A stretch of DNA of 64,000 bases from an uncultured Candidatus Thioglobus sp. (GTDB taxonomy: Bacteria > Pseudomonadota > Gammaproteobacteria > PS1 > Pseudothioglobaceae). Shown in pieces: positions 34,854-43,620 of this stretch. The translations under genes were made by a program, and so were the position numbers. The stretch covers positions 1 to 64,000 of the forward strand of contig CAJQSO010000017.1 in NCBI GenBank assembly GCA_905614365.1. Direction: 5' to 3'. The notes beneath the pieces are model-generated. The model saw nothing but the letters and a program-made list of their open reading frames with translations, ran no database searches and was not told where the DNA came from. The first letter of the stretch is position 1, and every line of letters starts with the position of its first letter.

Positions 34854-35914
34854 ACGCCTGTGAGTCAATCCTTGGGTTGAGTCCATACCAAGGTGGAAAG
34901 CCTATAGACGAGCTTGCCCGTGAGCTTGGACTTAAAAATATTACAAAGCTGGCTTCCAATGAAAACCCATTAGGCGTTAGCCCTGCGGTAAAAGAAGCAG
35001 TTTTTAACTCTTTATCAAGTATCAATCGCTATCCAGATGGCAACTGCTTTGAGCTAAAAAAAGCTATCGCTGAGAAGCTTGCAGTAACGCCAGACATGGT
35101 TTCACTAGGTAATGGCTCAAATGAGCTATTAGAGCTTATTGCGAGAGTATTTGTATCCAAAAAAACGGATGAGGTAATTTTCTCCCAGTACGCTTTCGTT
35201 GTATATCCATTAGTTACTCAGGCCTTAGGGGCGACAGCAAAAATCTCTCCAGCTAGCAATTATGGTCATGACTTAAATTCAATGCTGAGCCTAATATCTG
35301 AAAATACAAAACTTATTTTTGTTGCAAATCCTAATAACCCTACGGGTACTCTTCTAAGTGATGACGAACTGTATAGCTTTTTAAACAAAGTCCCTAGCGA
35401 TATCCCAGTGGTTCTTGATCAAGCTTATTTTGAATACTTAAATATTGATGATAATGCAATTAACTGGCTAAAAGAATTTGAGAACCTAATCATTACTCGC
35501 TCCTTTTCTAAAGCGTATGGCTTAGCTGGGCTTCGAGTTGGTTACTCAGTATGCAGCCCTTTGATTGCAGATTTCATAAACCGCGTAAGAGAGCCGTTTA
35601 ACGTTAACTATACCGCTCAAGTTGCAGCCATTGCAGCGCTTTCAGATGATGATCATTTAAAGGACTCTATAGAAGTTAATACTAAAGGTTATCAGCAGCT
35701 AACGAAGAGCTTTGACTCTTTAAAACTAAAATACATCCCATCTCACGCTAACTTCATTGCCGTTGAATTTAATAATGCTATGAGTATCTATAACGACCTC
35801 CTTAAAGAAGGCGTCATTGTTCGCCCAGTTGAAATGAGCGGATATTTAAGGATTTCAATTGGAACCGCTGATGAAAATGAGCACTTGCTTAGCGCATTAA
35901 AAAAAGTTTTATGA
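34850..35914 (+). CDS. hisC: Histidinol-phosphate/aromatic aminotransferase
   Basis: Fold-type I PLP aminotransferase of 354 residues, HisC family. ITKLASNENPLGVSP at the N terminus, FVANPNNPTGT, PLP Lys in TRSFSKAYGLAGLRVGY (about residue 218). It lies inside the aromatic operon rather than with his genes, so it probably transaminates prephenate or phenylpyruvate/4-hydroxyphenylpyruvate, possibly as well as imidazole-acetol phosphate. Overlaps both neighbours by 4 bases. Confidence 0.94.
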   Translation: MNACESILGLSPYQGGKPIDELARELGLKNITKLASNENPLGVSPAVKEAVFNSLSSINRYPDGNCFELKKAIAEKLAVTPDMVSLGNGSNELLELIARVFVSKKTDEVIFSQYAFVVYPLVTQALGATAKISPASNYGHDLNSMLSLISENTKLIFVANPNNPTGTLLSDDELYSFLNKVPSDIPVVLDQAYFEYLNIDDNAINWLKEFENLIITRSFSKAYGLAGLRVGYSVCSPLIADFINRVREPFNVNYTAQVAAIAALSDDDHLKDSIEVNTKGYQQLTKSFDSLKLKYIPSHANFIAVEFNNAMSIYNDLLKEGVIVRPVEMSGYLRISIGTADENEHLLSALKKVL

Positions 35915-36762
35915 TAAATAAAATCACAATAATTGGTGTTGGCTTAATTGGAGGGTCTTTAGCGAAGGCGATTAAAGAAAATAACTTAGCTAAAGTAGTC
36001 TTTGGCTTTGGTAGAGATTCAGAGCGTTTAGAGAAAGCTCAAAAAACAAACGTTATTGATCAGTACTCTACCAACTTAAAAGAAGCAGTAAGTGATTCAG
36101 ATATTGTAGTTATTGCTACTCCTGTAGGCTCTTTTAAAGAAATTCTTACTGAGATAAAACCTTTTCTAACTGGCAAAATAGTAATTACTGATGTTGGCAG
36201 CACTAAAACTAACATTGCCTCATTGGTAAGTCAGACTTTAGGGGAACATTCAAACTCCTTTATTCCAGCACACCCAATTGCAGGTAAGGAGAAAAGTGGC
36301 TTTGAAGCGAGCGAATCTAATTTATTTAACAATAAAAAAGTCATCATTACGCCTCTTGAGGGTAATAGCTCAGATTCAATCAGCCTTATTCAGAAAATGT
36401 GGGAAGGCGCTGGCGCAGATGTTGATTTTATGAGTCCTGAGTCACATGATGAGCTCCTTGGAATGACGTCGCACTTACCTCATATGCTTGCCTTCTCACT
36501 AGTTAATTACTTAATTAGTAAAAACCCTAGTGCGTCAATATACGCCGCTGGCGGCTTTAAAGACTTCTCTAGAATAGCCTCGGGTGATGCAGTAATGTGG
36601 AGAGATATTTGTATTCAAAATAAAGATCAAATCATTGACCATATAAAGGGCTATCAAAAAACATTGGACTCCCTTGTTGATGCGATTAAAAATGAAAATA
36701 GTGATGAATTAGATCTCTTATTTACTAATGCTAAAAAGACCCGTGATTCATGGGTAGGGTAA
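35911..36762 (+). CDS. tyrA: Prephenate dehydrogenase
   Basis: NAD-dependent oxidative decarboxylation of prephenate (or arogenate) for tyrosine synthesis; 283 residues, single-domain form without chorismate mutase. Rossmann motif IIGVGLIGGSLAKAI, DVGSTKTNI, catalytic His region AHPIAGKEKSGFEAS, and MTSHLPHMLAFSL. Third gene of the operon, 8 bases before aroA. Confidence 0.96.
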   Translation: MINKITIIGVGLIGGSLAKAIKENNLAKVVFGFGRDSERLEKAQKTNVIDQYSTNLKEAVSDSDIVVIATPVGSFKEILTEIKPFLTGKIVITDVGSTKTNIASLVSQTLGEHSNSFIPAHPIAGKEKSGFEASESNLFNNKKVIITPLEGNSSDSISLIQKMWEGAGADVDFMSPESHDELLGMTSHLPHMLAFSLVNYLISKNPSASIYAAGGFKDFSRIASGDAVMWRDICIQNKDQIIDHIKGYQKTLDSLVDAIKNENSDELDLLFTNAKKTRDSWVG

Positions 36763-36770
36763 TTTAACTA

Positions 36771-38075
36771 ATGGCAAGTTTTTTAACCTCAAATTGCAGT
36801 CCATTAAAAGGCTCTATTAAAGTCCCTGGTGATAAGTCAATATCTCACAGGTCAATTATGCTTGGATCAATTGCAACTGGAATCACTAAAGTGACGGGGT
36901 TTCTTCAGGGTGAAGATAGCCTAGCAACTTTAAACTCTTTTAAGGAAATGGGCGTTCAAATTGAAAGGAAAGGGTCAAATGTAATTATTAACGGCGTTGG
37001 GATGTATGGATTAAAAGAGCCTTCAAAGCCATTAAATCTAGGTAATTCTGGAACATCTATTCGCTTAATGTCGGGCCTTCTAAGTGCACAAAACTTTGAT
37101 TCTGAGCTTTGTGGAGATGAATCACTCTCCAAAAGACCAATGGCTAGAGTGATCGATCCACTTCGTAAAATGGGTGCAGATATTTCTGGCCCTAATTCAA
37201 AACCTCCTCTTAAAATTAAAGGTGGTAAAAAACTATCCTCTTTGAAGTACACTCTACCTGTTGCTTCAGCTCAAATTAAATCATGCCTTCTATTAGCAGG
37301 GCTTTATGCAGATGGCGTCACTCATATTATTGAAAATGGCATATCAAGAGACCATACTGAAAGAATGCTTCGAGGCTTTGGCTATGAGGTTGATACCTCA
37401 CCTGGTGAGGTCTCTATATTAGGTGGAGGGAGTTTAAAGGGTTGTAATATTGAAGTTCCTAGTGATATATCGTCTTCTGCTTTTTTTATGGTAGCAGCAT
37501 GTATTGCTAAAGAGGCAGACATTAATTTGCAGGCCGTTAATGTCAATCCAACTAGAACTGGGGTGATTGATATTCTTAAGTTAATGGGCGCTAATATTGA
37601 ACTTTCCAATGAAAGGCTAGAAGCTGGTGAATTAATTGCAGATATAAGAGTTTGTTCATCAGAGCTTAAAGGAATTCATATCCCAGAGCACTTAGTCCCT
37701 TTAGCGATTGATGAGTTTCCAGCTATCTTTATTGCAGCAAGCTGTGCTAAGGGAGAGACTGTCCTAACGGGCGCTAAAGAGTTAAGAGTTAAGGAATCTG
37801 ATCGCATTCAAGTAATGGCTGATGGGCTTTTATCTCTAGGCATTGAGAATGAAGTTCTTGATGATGGAATTAAAATTATTGGTGGTGAATTTAAAGAGCA
37901 AGTAGTTCCAATAAAATCACATCATGATCACCGAATCTCTATGGCATTTGCTGTTGCATCAGCTAGATCTAGCTTTGAAATTAATATTGATGGGGTTGAT
38001 AACGTAAAGACATCCTTTCCTAACTTTGTAGAGCTAGCAAACTCAATTGGCATGAATATCATCGAAACTAAATAG
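36771..38075 (+). CDS. aroA: 3-phosphoshikimate 1-carboxyvinyltransferase (EPSP synthase)
   Basis: Joins shikimate 3-phosphate and phosphoenolpyruvate to EPSP, the sixth shikimate step. 434 residues. Signatures: LKGSIKVPGDKSISHRSIML, LGNSGTSIRLMSGLL and, near the C terminus, ELRVKESDRIQVMADGL and SHHDHRISMAFAVA. In the N-terminal loop after LGNSGTS there is no Gly-to-Ala change of the class II type that I can assert by eye. Last gene of the aromatic operon; lepB follows after 77 bases. Confidence 0.97.
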   Translation: MASFLTSNCSPLKGSIKVPGDKSISHRSIMLGSIATGITKVTGFLQGEDSLATLNSFKEMGVQIERKGSNVIINGVGMYGLKEPSKPLNLGNSGTSIRLMSGLLSAQNFDSELCGDESLSKRPMARVIDPLRKMGADISGPNSKPPLKIKGGKKLSSLKYTLPVASAQIKSCLLLAGLYADGVTHIIENGISRDHTERMLRGFGYEVDTSPGEVSILGGGSLKGCNIEVPSDISSSAFFMVAACIAKEADINLQAVNVNPTRTGVIDILKLMGANIELSNERLEAGELIADIRVCSSELKGIHIPEHLVPLAIDEFPAIFIAASCAKGETVLTGAKELRVKESDRIQVMADGLLSLGIENEVLDDGIKIIGGEFKEQVVPIKSHHDHRISMAFAVASARSSFEINIDGVDNVKTSFPNFVELANSIGMNIIETK

Positions 38076-38152
38076 TTTTACTGCTCAATACTAATTTAAG
38101 CATGTCATCCAACACCTTGTTATAATACGCTTTTTGAAAAATACACTAACCT

Positions 38153-39052
38153 ATGACTATTAAAAATGCAGAACCGTTCTTTGCATGGGACGTCCTATCT
38201 TGGCTATTCGTTGCAATGGCTCTTGCAATTATTATTGTATTAGCAGACCAGCTATTATCCAAAAAAAATAATCAAGCCAATACTGTAGATTCTGAAAAAA
38301 AATCAAAAATTGGCAGTTTTTTCTATTTTCTAGTATTCCTTAAATTTTCAAAATCAGAAAAGTATAGTCACAGACCAAAGGTTGTTCAGTGGTCAATTGA
38401 GATGTTTCCAGTTTTGCTGCTGGTTTTAGTATTTAGAGGCTTTATATTTGAGCCTTTTCGTGTGCCTTCAAATTCAATGATGCCGACACTTCTAACGGGA
38501 GATTTTATTATAGTAAATAAGTTCGATTATGGACTAAGGCTACCGATAACAAACACCAAGCTTGTCGAGTTTTCCAGTCCTAATAGGGGAGATGTTATTG
38601 TATTTAGGTATCCAAATTATGAAAAAACTCCTGGGTACTCTGGGGTTGATTTTATTAAGCGTATTGTTGCTCTTCCAGGGGATGTAATTTCTTATAAAAA
38701 GGATCAGTTAACAGTTAATGGAGAATTAGTTGGTGTTAAAAAAATTGGGCCTTATGTTGGAGTGGATTCAGGAAAGTCAATGAATAACTACAGGCTGGTA
38801 CGGGAAGTTATTGACGCAGCTGGCCATGACATACTTCTTAATCCAAAGGGCCACTCAAAAGAGCTGGTCGAAATTACGATTCCTGAAGGGCATTATTTTG
38901 TAATGGGTGATAACAGGTCCCATAGTAGTGATTCAAGATTTTGGGGCTTTGTTCCTGAAGATTATATAATTGGAAGGGCTATTGGAATATGGATGCACTG
39001 GGACTGGAATTACAATACAATGCAGTTTAGCCGAATTGGCAGTTTTGATTAA
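38153..39052 (+). CDS. lepB: Signal peptidase I
   Basis: Inner-membrane serine protease that removes signal peptides of exported proteins. 299 residues with two N-terminal TM helices (about 12-33 and 83-99). Catalytic dyad: Ser108 in VPSNSMMPTL and Lys169 in DFIKRIVALPGD; box E is GDNRSHSSDSRFWG. Followed by a bidirectional terminator shared with the convergent ctpA. Confidence 0.97.
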   Translation: MTIKNAEPFFAWDVLSWLFVAMALAIIIVLADQLLSKKNNQANTVDSEKKSKIGSFFYFLVFLKFSKSEKYSHRPKVVQWSIEMFPVLLLVLVFRGFIFEPFRVPSNSMMPTLLTGDFIIVNKFDYGLRLPITNTKLVEFSSPNRGDVIVFRYPNYEKTPGYSGVDFIKRIVALPGDVISYKKDQLTVNGELVGVKKIGPYVGVDSGKSMNNYRLVREVIDAAGHDILLNPKGHSKELVEITIPEGHYFVMGDNRSHSSDSRFWGFVPEDYIIGRAIGIWMHWDWNYNTMQFSRIGSFD

Positions 39053-39062
39053 ATAATTCTCT

Positions 39063-39096
39063 AAAAACCCCCATAAATTTCTTTATGAGGGTTTTT
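39063..39096. terminator. Bidirectional rho-independent terminator
   Basis: AAAAACCC (39063-39070) pairs with GGGTTTTT (39089-39096), and CATAAA (39072-39077) with TTTATG (39082-39087), with a single mismatch and a 4-base TTTC loop. A and T tracts on each side let it end both lepB (rightward) and ctpA (leftward). Confidence 0.9.
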
Positions 39097-39103
39097 ACAG
39101 TCT

Positions 39104-40465
39104 CTATTTCTTATAGATTTTTAGTGCCTTTAAGACGTTCATCGCCTCGTGCACAAAGTAGTCTTCCTTTAGAAGGTCAACATACTCTTCATCTCTTATA
39201 TCACTAATATCATTTTGTGACTCAATGATTTCTTCAGCAGATAGATCAGTAGGCGCTACTGGAGTTTCTACCTCTTCAGCAGAGAGAGAATTCTTAAGAT
39301 CTTTTTCTTGCTGGCTAAGGTCTATTGAATCTTCATCTTCATCTTTTTTAAGAGAGATATTTTCTAGTTCAATATCAGGCGTTATTCCTTTTGCCTGAAT
39401 AGATCTCCCAGAAGGCGTAAAGTATCTTGCAGTTGTAAGCTTTAATCCAAAGCCGTCTTGTAAATTAAGCACAGACTGGACAGACCCTTTACCAAAAGAC
39501 TCTTCACCCATGATCAAAGCTCTCTTATGGTCCTGAAGGGCACCTGCGACAATCTCAGAAGCAGAAGCAGACCCTCTATTCATTAATACAACAATAGGGG
39601 CACCATTAAGAATATCACCAGGCTTTGTTGGGAATGAACTATTTGAGTAAGGAGTTCTGCCTTCTGTGTAAACGACAATACCAGGCTCATCAATAAATAG
39701 ATTGGATATGTCAATTGATGAATCTAGGAGGCCGCCTGGATTATTTCTTAGATCAATAATTAAAGAATCAAGCTCGCCTTCGTTCTTTTCTACTAAATCT
39801 GCAACAATAGTTTTCACTAGCGCAGCAGTTGGTCTTTGAAATTGAGCAATCCTTAAGTAACCAATACCTTCATCAAGTAAAAGTCCTTTTGCTGAGGTGA
39901 TCGTGATAATTTCACGCGTTATTTCAACTACAAATGGAGCAATATCAGGCCTTCCAATTGTAAGTTTAATAGTGGTCCCTGGTGCACCCCTCATTAACTT
40001 AACACCTTCTGCAAGATTAATTTGACTTACGTTTTGATCACCAATTTGTAAAATAATATCACCAGCCTTAAGGCCTGCTCTGTATGCAGGTGTGTCATCA
40101 ATTGGAGACACAACTTCTATATATTCGCCTTTGGTTCCAATAACAATACCCAGACCACCAAATGCGCCCCTAGTACTTTCACTTAAATCAGACTGGCCGC
40201 TTGGCTCAAGAAAACTAGAATGTGGGTCTAAACCCTCAACTAAGCCTCTAATTGCGTTATTAAATAATGTTTCATCATCAATATCATCAACATAAAGCAG
40301 CTTAATTTGAGAGTAAACAGTTGTAAACGTATTGAGACCTTCAAAGAATGATGGAGAGTCAAGGGGGGAGTAATTTTCTTCTTCAGCTAATGATCCACTT
40401 GTAACTCCAAAAAAGAAAAAAGTAGAAAGAACAGTAGATTTAAATAAGGCTTTTACATTGATCAT
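39104..40465 (-). CDS. ctpA: Carboxy-terminal processing protease, S41 family
   Basis: Exported serine protease of 453 residues: signal peptide (about 1-27), N-terminal helical part, PDZ domain (about 85-175; GGLGIVIGTKGEYIEVVSPIDDTPAYRAGLKAGD), then the S41 core with the catalytic Ser in MNRGSASASEIVAGAL and Lys in GEESFGKGSVQ. The last 80 residues are acidic. Acts in the periplasm on protein C termini, and in other bacteria on peptidoglycan hydrolases. Confidence 0.94.
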   Translation of the reverse strand: MINVKALFKSTVLSTFFFFGVTSGSLAEEENYSPLDSPSFFEGLNTFTTVYSQIKLLYVDDIDDETLFNNAIRGLVEGLDPHSSFLEPSGQSDLSESTRGAFGGLGIVIGTKGEYIEVVSPIDDTPAYRAGLKAGDIILQIGDQNVSQINLAEGVKLMRGAPGTTIKLTIGRPDIAPFVVEITREIITITSAKGLLLDEGIGYLRIAQFQRPTAALVKTIVADLVEKNEGELDSLIIDLRNNPGGLLDSSIDISNLFIDEPGIVVYTEGRTPYSNSSFPTKPGDILNGAPIVVLMNRGSASASEIVAGALQDHKRALIMGEESFGKGSVQSVLNLQDGFGLKLTTARYFTPSGRSIQAKGITPDIELENISLKKDEDEDSIDLSQQEKDLKNSLSAEEVETPVAPTDLSAEEIIESQNDISDIRDEEYVDLLKEDYFVHEAMNVLKALKIYKK

Positions 40466-40638
40466 AATAGATTTAATTAGTATTAAAAAGGAGTTAGTAA
40501 ATATTTTTTAAAGAATTGTACTTGTGTTTTATAAATTTTAGATGAAGAAACCATGTAGTTTTAAATAAAAGCTCAGGTAATCTATATAAGTTTTATTTAT
40601 AAACGTAATGACTCGACTAAAATTATCAGTTAATAATT

Positions 40639-40715
40639 GCGCTCGTAGCTCAGCTGGATAGAGTGTCGGCCTCCGAAGCCGAATGTCGGGTGTTCGAATC
40701 ACCTCGAGCGCACCA
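40639..40715 (+). tRNA. tRNA-Arg (anticodon CCG)
   Basis: Full cloverleaf of 77 bases with encoded CCA: acceptor GCGCTCG (40639-40645) / CGAGCGC (40705-40711), D arm TAGCTCAGCTGGATAGAG, anticodon stem TCGGC/GCCGA with loop CTCCGAA (anticodon CCG at 40673-40675), and T arm GGGTGTTCGAATCACC. It reads CGG codons, which are rare in this AT-rich genome. Confidence 0.97.
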
Positions 40716-40773
40716 ATTTTTATAGTTAAATCAATAATTAAGGTGGAAAACCTCTTAAATAGCTTCTTAGTTA

Positions 40774-41220
40774 TTAACTAAAGTCTTTCAACATGGCTTT
40801 AAGCTCAAGAGAGTGTTGCTCTTCTTCGCCAATCTTACCTCTGGCATACTCTTCTAAGTACACTGATGCGTCTGCAACGCTCATTAATAATTTTTTATAT
40901 AAACTCAACGCATGCAATTCATGTTCTAAGCTTTCCTCTAAAATATCTTTAATTGAGTGCCTATGAGTTTCTTCAATTTTTGCAACTTTAAGGCTTGGGT
41001 GACCATCAAGACCAACTAGTAATTCACCAGCTTGCTGAGCGTGGACCATTGATTCAGCAGCTTGCTCCTTTAGAAATGTAACTATGGGAATTCTATATGG
41101 ACCCGTAACCATTAAAGAGGAGTGTGTGTACCTAACAACACCTGCAAGCTCATATTCAATTATTTCTTTAAGTATATTGCATACTTCATCCGAATTGATT
41201 TCTTTCATTTCCATGTTCAT
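40774..41220 (-). CDS. Bacterioferritin-like protein
   Basis: Four-helix-bundle ferritin-like protein of 148 residues. Candidate di-iron ligands lie in EYELAGVVRY, AAESMVHAQQ, ESLEHELHAL and IGEEEQHSLEL. It is slightly shorter than Bfr, and the second-helix motif reads SMVH where bacterioferritin has EMKH: the usual Glu is replaced by Ser while the haem-ligand Met and the His are kept, and a Glu sits one residue earlier. It may store iron or be a non-storage relative. Located next to a tRNA gene, with no ferredoxin (bfd) neighbour. Confidence 0.75.
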   Translation of the reverse strand: MNMEMKEINSDEVCNILKEIIEYELAGVVRYTHSSLMVTGPYRIPIVTFLKEQAAESMVHAQQAGELLVGLDGHPSLKVAKIEETHRHSIKDILEESLEHELHALSLYKKLLMSVADASVYLEEYARGKIGEEEQHSLELKAMLKDFS

Positions 41221-41307
41221 TCCTATTTGTGAAAATTAAAATATTACTTTATTTTTATATTATATGTAAAGCAATGAATTAAGGTATTTTTTTAGCACGA
41301 ATTAATT

Positions 41308-41406
41308 ATGAAAGTATATAAAATTTATGGGAACTCGGGCTATAGTCTGCTACAACAGGGTCTAAAACACATTCAAATCAACCCGAGTAAACTAACATTC
41401 TATTGA
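41308..41406 (+). other. Inverted repeat inside a very small ORF
   Basis: ACTCGGG (41333-41339) pairs perfectly with CCCGAGT (41382-41388) across a 42-base loop, in a stretch more GC-rich than its surroundings. An ORF covers it (ATG 41308, stop 41404-41406; 32 codons, MKVYKIYGNSGYSLLQQ...), with no ribosome binding site. Whether RNA structure or peptide matters is unclear. The rest of 41221-41593 shows nothing I can assign. Confidence 0.3.
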
Positions 41407-41593
41407 GCTTTATAAGAATTTTTACAATTTTTTATAATGTTGCTTTATATTAAGGTCTTTTATTTGATGTGCTTTTTAAGTCTTTATCTAAACAACTCCT
41501 AATCTTCATTTAATTCCTATAACACATAATTAGAATAGCGCCGTTTTGACAGAAACTCGTTAGACATTACTAAAAAATTAATAGGGATAATCT

Positions 41594-41692
41594 ATGGAAA
41601 CTAAACTAGTCTTATGGACAACTGGATGTATGGCATTTATGCTTAGCTTTATGTATGCTATGGTTAGCATTATAAGTAGTTTTGTAAATTAA
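41594..41692 (+). CDS. 32-residue single-helix membrane peptide
   Basis: ATG 41594 to TAA 41690-41692 encodes a peptide beginning METKLVLWTTGCMAFML and ending VSIISSFVN: one hydrophobic helix of about 20 residues rich in Met and Phe with one Cys. An AGGGAT ribosome site lies about 7 bases upstream. A large hairpin follows 8 bases after the stop (41700-41746), as expected of a short independent transcript. The size and topology recall the small subunits of respiratory oxidases, but I cannot assign it. Confidence 0.5.
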   Translation: METKLVLWTTGCMAFMLSFMYAMVSIISSFVN

Positions 41693-41699
41693 ATACTGA

Positions 41700-41746
41700 A
41701 GTGAGGGTCTTATTAATATTAGCTTTTTATTAATATACTCCTCACT
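41700..41746 (+). terminator. Large hairpin after the 32-residue ORF
   Basis: AGTGAGG (41700-41706) pairs with CCTCACT (41740-41746), and the AT-rich interior (TATTAATAT and ATTAATATA) can extend the stem. No T tract follows, so termination would be weak or the structure may mark a processed 3' end. Confidence 0.5.
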
Positions 41747-41819
41747 CACAAAATTGAATTAACAATCTCAAATTAAGACTTTATTTGACTTAACTATAGT
41801 TGGGGTATTGCTAAATTAA

Positions 41820-41846
41820 TTGACAAAGTTGAAGTTGATATATAAT
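41820..41846 (+). promoter_or_regulatory. Promoter upstream of the 41925 gene
   Basis: TTGACA (41820-41825) and TATAAT (41841-41846), both perfect consensus but with a short 15-base spacer. The expected start is near 41853. The 5' end GGCTTTATA (41850-41858) is complementary over 9 bases to TATAAAGCC (41910-41918) just before ATG 41925, so the leader can fold on itself. Confidence 0.5.
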
Positions 41847-41924
41847 CTCGGCTTTATATGCGTATTCTAAATATTTATAAAATCCATATCACCTAGTAAA
41901 TTAACTACTTATAAAGCCAATAAA

Positions 41925-42230
41925 ATGGAAAAACCAGCAACAAAATTTATAGCAACAAAGCTTTTTTGGCTTGGAGTAATAGGGACATACATCCTTGCAG
42001 GTGTATTACTTAATAGACTTGAAACTAATGCTGGATATGAAGAGCTTAGGCTCACCTCCCTAATTCCAACTCTCTTTTATTTTTTTATCTTATTTCTAAG
42101 TTATAGATCTTTTGAAACTCAAGCTGTTAGAACCACTATTTTACAATTTGTGACTCAAATGTTACTTCTCCTTCCCTTAATGGCTATGTATATGGCGGTA
42201 ATACTTTTTACTACAAAATTTTCAAGTTAA
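41925..42230 (+). CDS. Hypothetical membrane protein (3 TM)
   Basis: 101 residues with three predicted helices (about 12-29, 46-62 and 78-97), little soluble sequence, and no motif I recognise. No Shine-Dalgarno sequence is evident; the leader could pair across its ends. Its stop overlaps the next gene by one base (TAATG), implying coupling. Probably an inner-membrane protein of unknown role. Confidence 0.7.
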   Translation: MEKPATKFIATKLFWLGVIGTYILAGVLLNRLETNAGYEELRLTSLIPTLFYFFILFLSYRSFETQAVRTTILQFVTQMLLLLPLMAMYMAVILFTTKFSS

Positions 42231-42445
42231 TGAATAAAGTTAGTTCTAAAAAATTACTTAACAGTAAATGGACGGCAGTTGCACCGAGTAATAAAGAAAA
42301 GCACTTTCTTATTACTGAACTAAACTTTGATGAAAACAATAACGTAACTCATTGCTTAATAGAGTCAGTAATATCGAATCGAGTAGAACTTATTAATTGG
42401 GAAGACTTAAAGGAGAGTAAACATTGGTTACAGGGCTGGAAGTAA
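42230..42445 (+). CDS. TIGR02450-family small Trp-rich protein
   Basis: 71 residues. The family pattern is clear: LLNSKWTAVAPSNKEKHFLITEL at the N-terminal half, a middle strand HCLIESVISNRVELINWEDLK, and a Trp-containing end HWLQGWK. The family is widespread in gammaproteobacteria and its function is unknown. It sits between the membrane protein (one-base overlap) and a nudix gene (13-base gap). Confidence 0.85.
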   Translation: MNKVSSKKLLNSKWTAVAPSNKEKHFLITELNFDENNNVTHCLIESVISNRVELINWEDLKESKHWLQGWK

Positions 42446-42458
42446 AGAAAAATCAACT

Positions 42459-42836
42459 ATGAAAGTTACAGACGTTGTTGCTGCAATAATCAAGAAAGAT
42501 AATCTATATTTAGTTACCCAAAGAAATAGAAATAAACATATGGGCCTTAAATGGGAATTTCCTGGCGGCAAAGTAGAAGTCAATGAAACTCTTAAAGAGG
42601 CCTTAACTAGAGAGATATATGAGGAATTAAACATAAATATCAATGTTTATGAAAAGCTTGCAGAGGAAAGCTACAAAGACAGTGAAATTAACATTGTTCT
42701 TCATTACTTTCTTTGCTCAATAAAAGATGGTGTTATTAACCTTAATGAGCATGAAGCGATGGAATGGACAGATAAAAAAGATTTTGATAAATATGATTTC
42801 GTTGAGGGTGACGGAAATATTACATCACTAATTTAA
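42459..42836 (+). CDS. NUDIX hydrolase, MutT-like
   Basis: 125-residue pyrophosphohydrolase. The complete Nudix box is present as GGKVEVNETLKEALTREIYE followed by ELNI (G-x5-E-x7-REU-x-EE-x-GU pattern), at about residues 34-57. The sequence around VVAAIIKKDNLYLVTQRNRNKHMGLKWEFPGG matches MutT, so sanitising 8-oxo-dGTP is the likely role. CTP pyrophosphohydrolases of the NudG type are similar and not excluded. Confidence 0.88.
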   Translation: MKVTDVVAAIIKKDNLYLVTQRNRNKHMGLKWEFPGGKVEVNETLKEALTREIYEELNININVYEKLAEESYKDSEINIVLHYFLCSIKDGVINLNEHEAMEWTDKKDFDKYDFVEGDGNITSLI

Positions 42837-42870
42837 TTGTAATGTAATTAATCCTTTATCATTTATTGCT

Positions 42871-43620
42871 ATGAATCACTTATCGTACAAAAGAATTGGA
42901 AAAGGTTACCCATTAGTACTTGTGCATGGCTACTTAGGTGGGCAAGATATGTGGAAATTTCAGGAAAATTTAAAAGATCACTTTGAATTGATTATGCCTT
43001 CACTAGCTGGTTATGGTGAGAGCTCTCAAATGACCGCTCCTTCAACTATTAGAGAAAATGCACTGAAGGTATTTGAGCTCTTAGATTATTTAAAAATTGA
43101 TACCTTTAATTTACTTGGTCATTCCATGGGAGGAATGATTGTCCAAGAAATGGCTGCATTATTCCCAGATCGAGTTAATAAGTTAATATGTTTTGGTACC
43201 GGATCTATAGGAGTATTACCCAGTAGGTTTGAAACTATTGGAGAATCAAGAGCTAAAATTATTGAATTTGGTCTTGAGCGAACTCGAAAAAATATTGCAA
43301 AGACTTGGTTTATGGATTATCTGACTGGAGATGGATACAAATTATGCTTAGATGAAGGCTCAAAAGCAACTACTCAAGCTGCACTGGCTAGCCTTGATGC
43401 ATGGGATTGCTGGGATGGAAGGGCGCAGCTTAGTCAAATCAAATCACCTACTCTAATAATATGGGCAAAAAATGATCGCTCCTATGATTGGAACCAACAA
43501 GAAATTCTAAACAAAGGAATTTCAAATTCTTCTATTAAAGTTATTGAAGGATGCGCCCATAACTCTCATATGGAAAAACCATCTCTAATTAACGATTCAA
43601 TTACTGATTTTTTACTTTAG
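42871..43620 (+). CDS. Alpha/beta-fold hydrolase
   Basis: 249 residues of the alpha/beta hydrolase superfamily. Oxyanion region LVHGYLGGQDMW, nucleophile Ser in LLGHSMGGMIVQEM (about residue 90), acid Asp in LIIWAKNDRSYDW (about 200), and catalytic His in EGCAHNSHMEKP (about 229). No lid or signal peptide. Esterase, lactonase or C-C hydrolase activity is possible; nothing nearby fixes the substrate. The 181 bases to the next gene hold the proX promoter and a weak hairpin. Confidence 0.88.
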   Translation: MNHLSYKRIGKGYPLVLVHGYLGGQDMWKFQENLKDHFELIMPSLAGYGESSQMTAPSTIRENALKVFELLDYLKIDTFNLLGHSMGGMIVQEMAALFPDRVNKLICFGTGSIGVLPSRFETIGESRAKIIEFGLERTRKNIAKTWFMDYLTGDGYKLCLDEGSKATTQAALASLDAWDCWDGRAQLSQIKSPTLIIWAKNDRSYDWNQQEILNKGISNSSIKVIEGCAHNSHMEKPSLINDSITDFLL

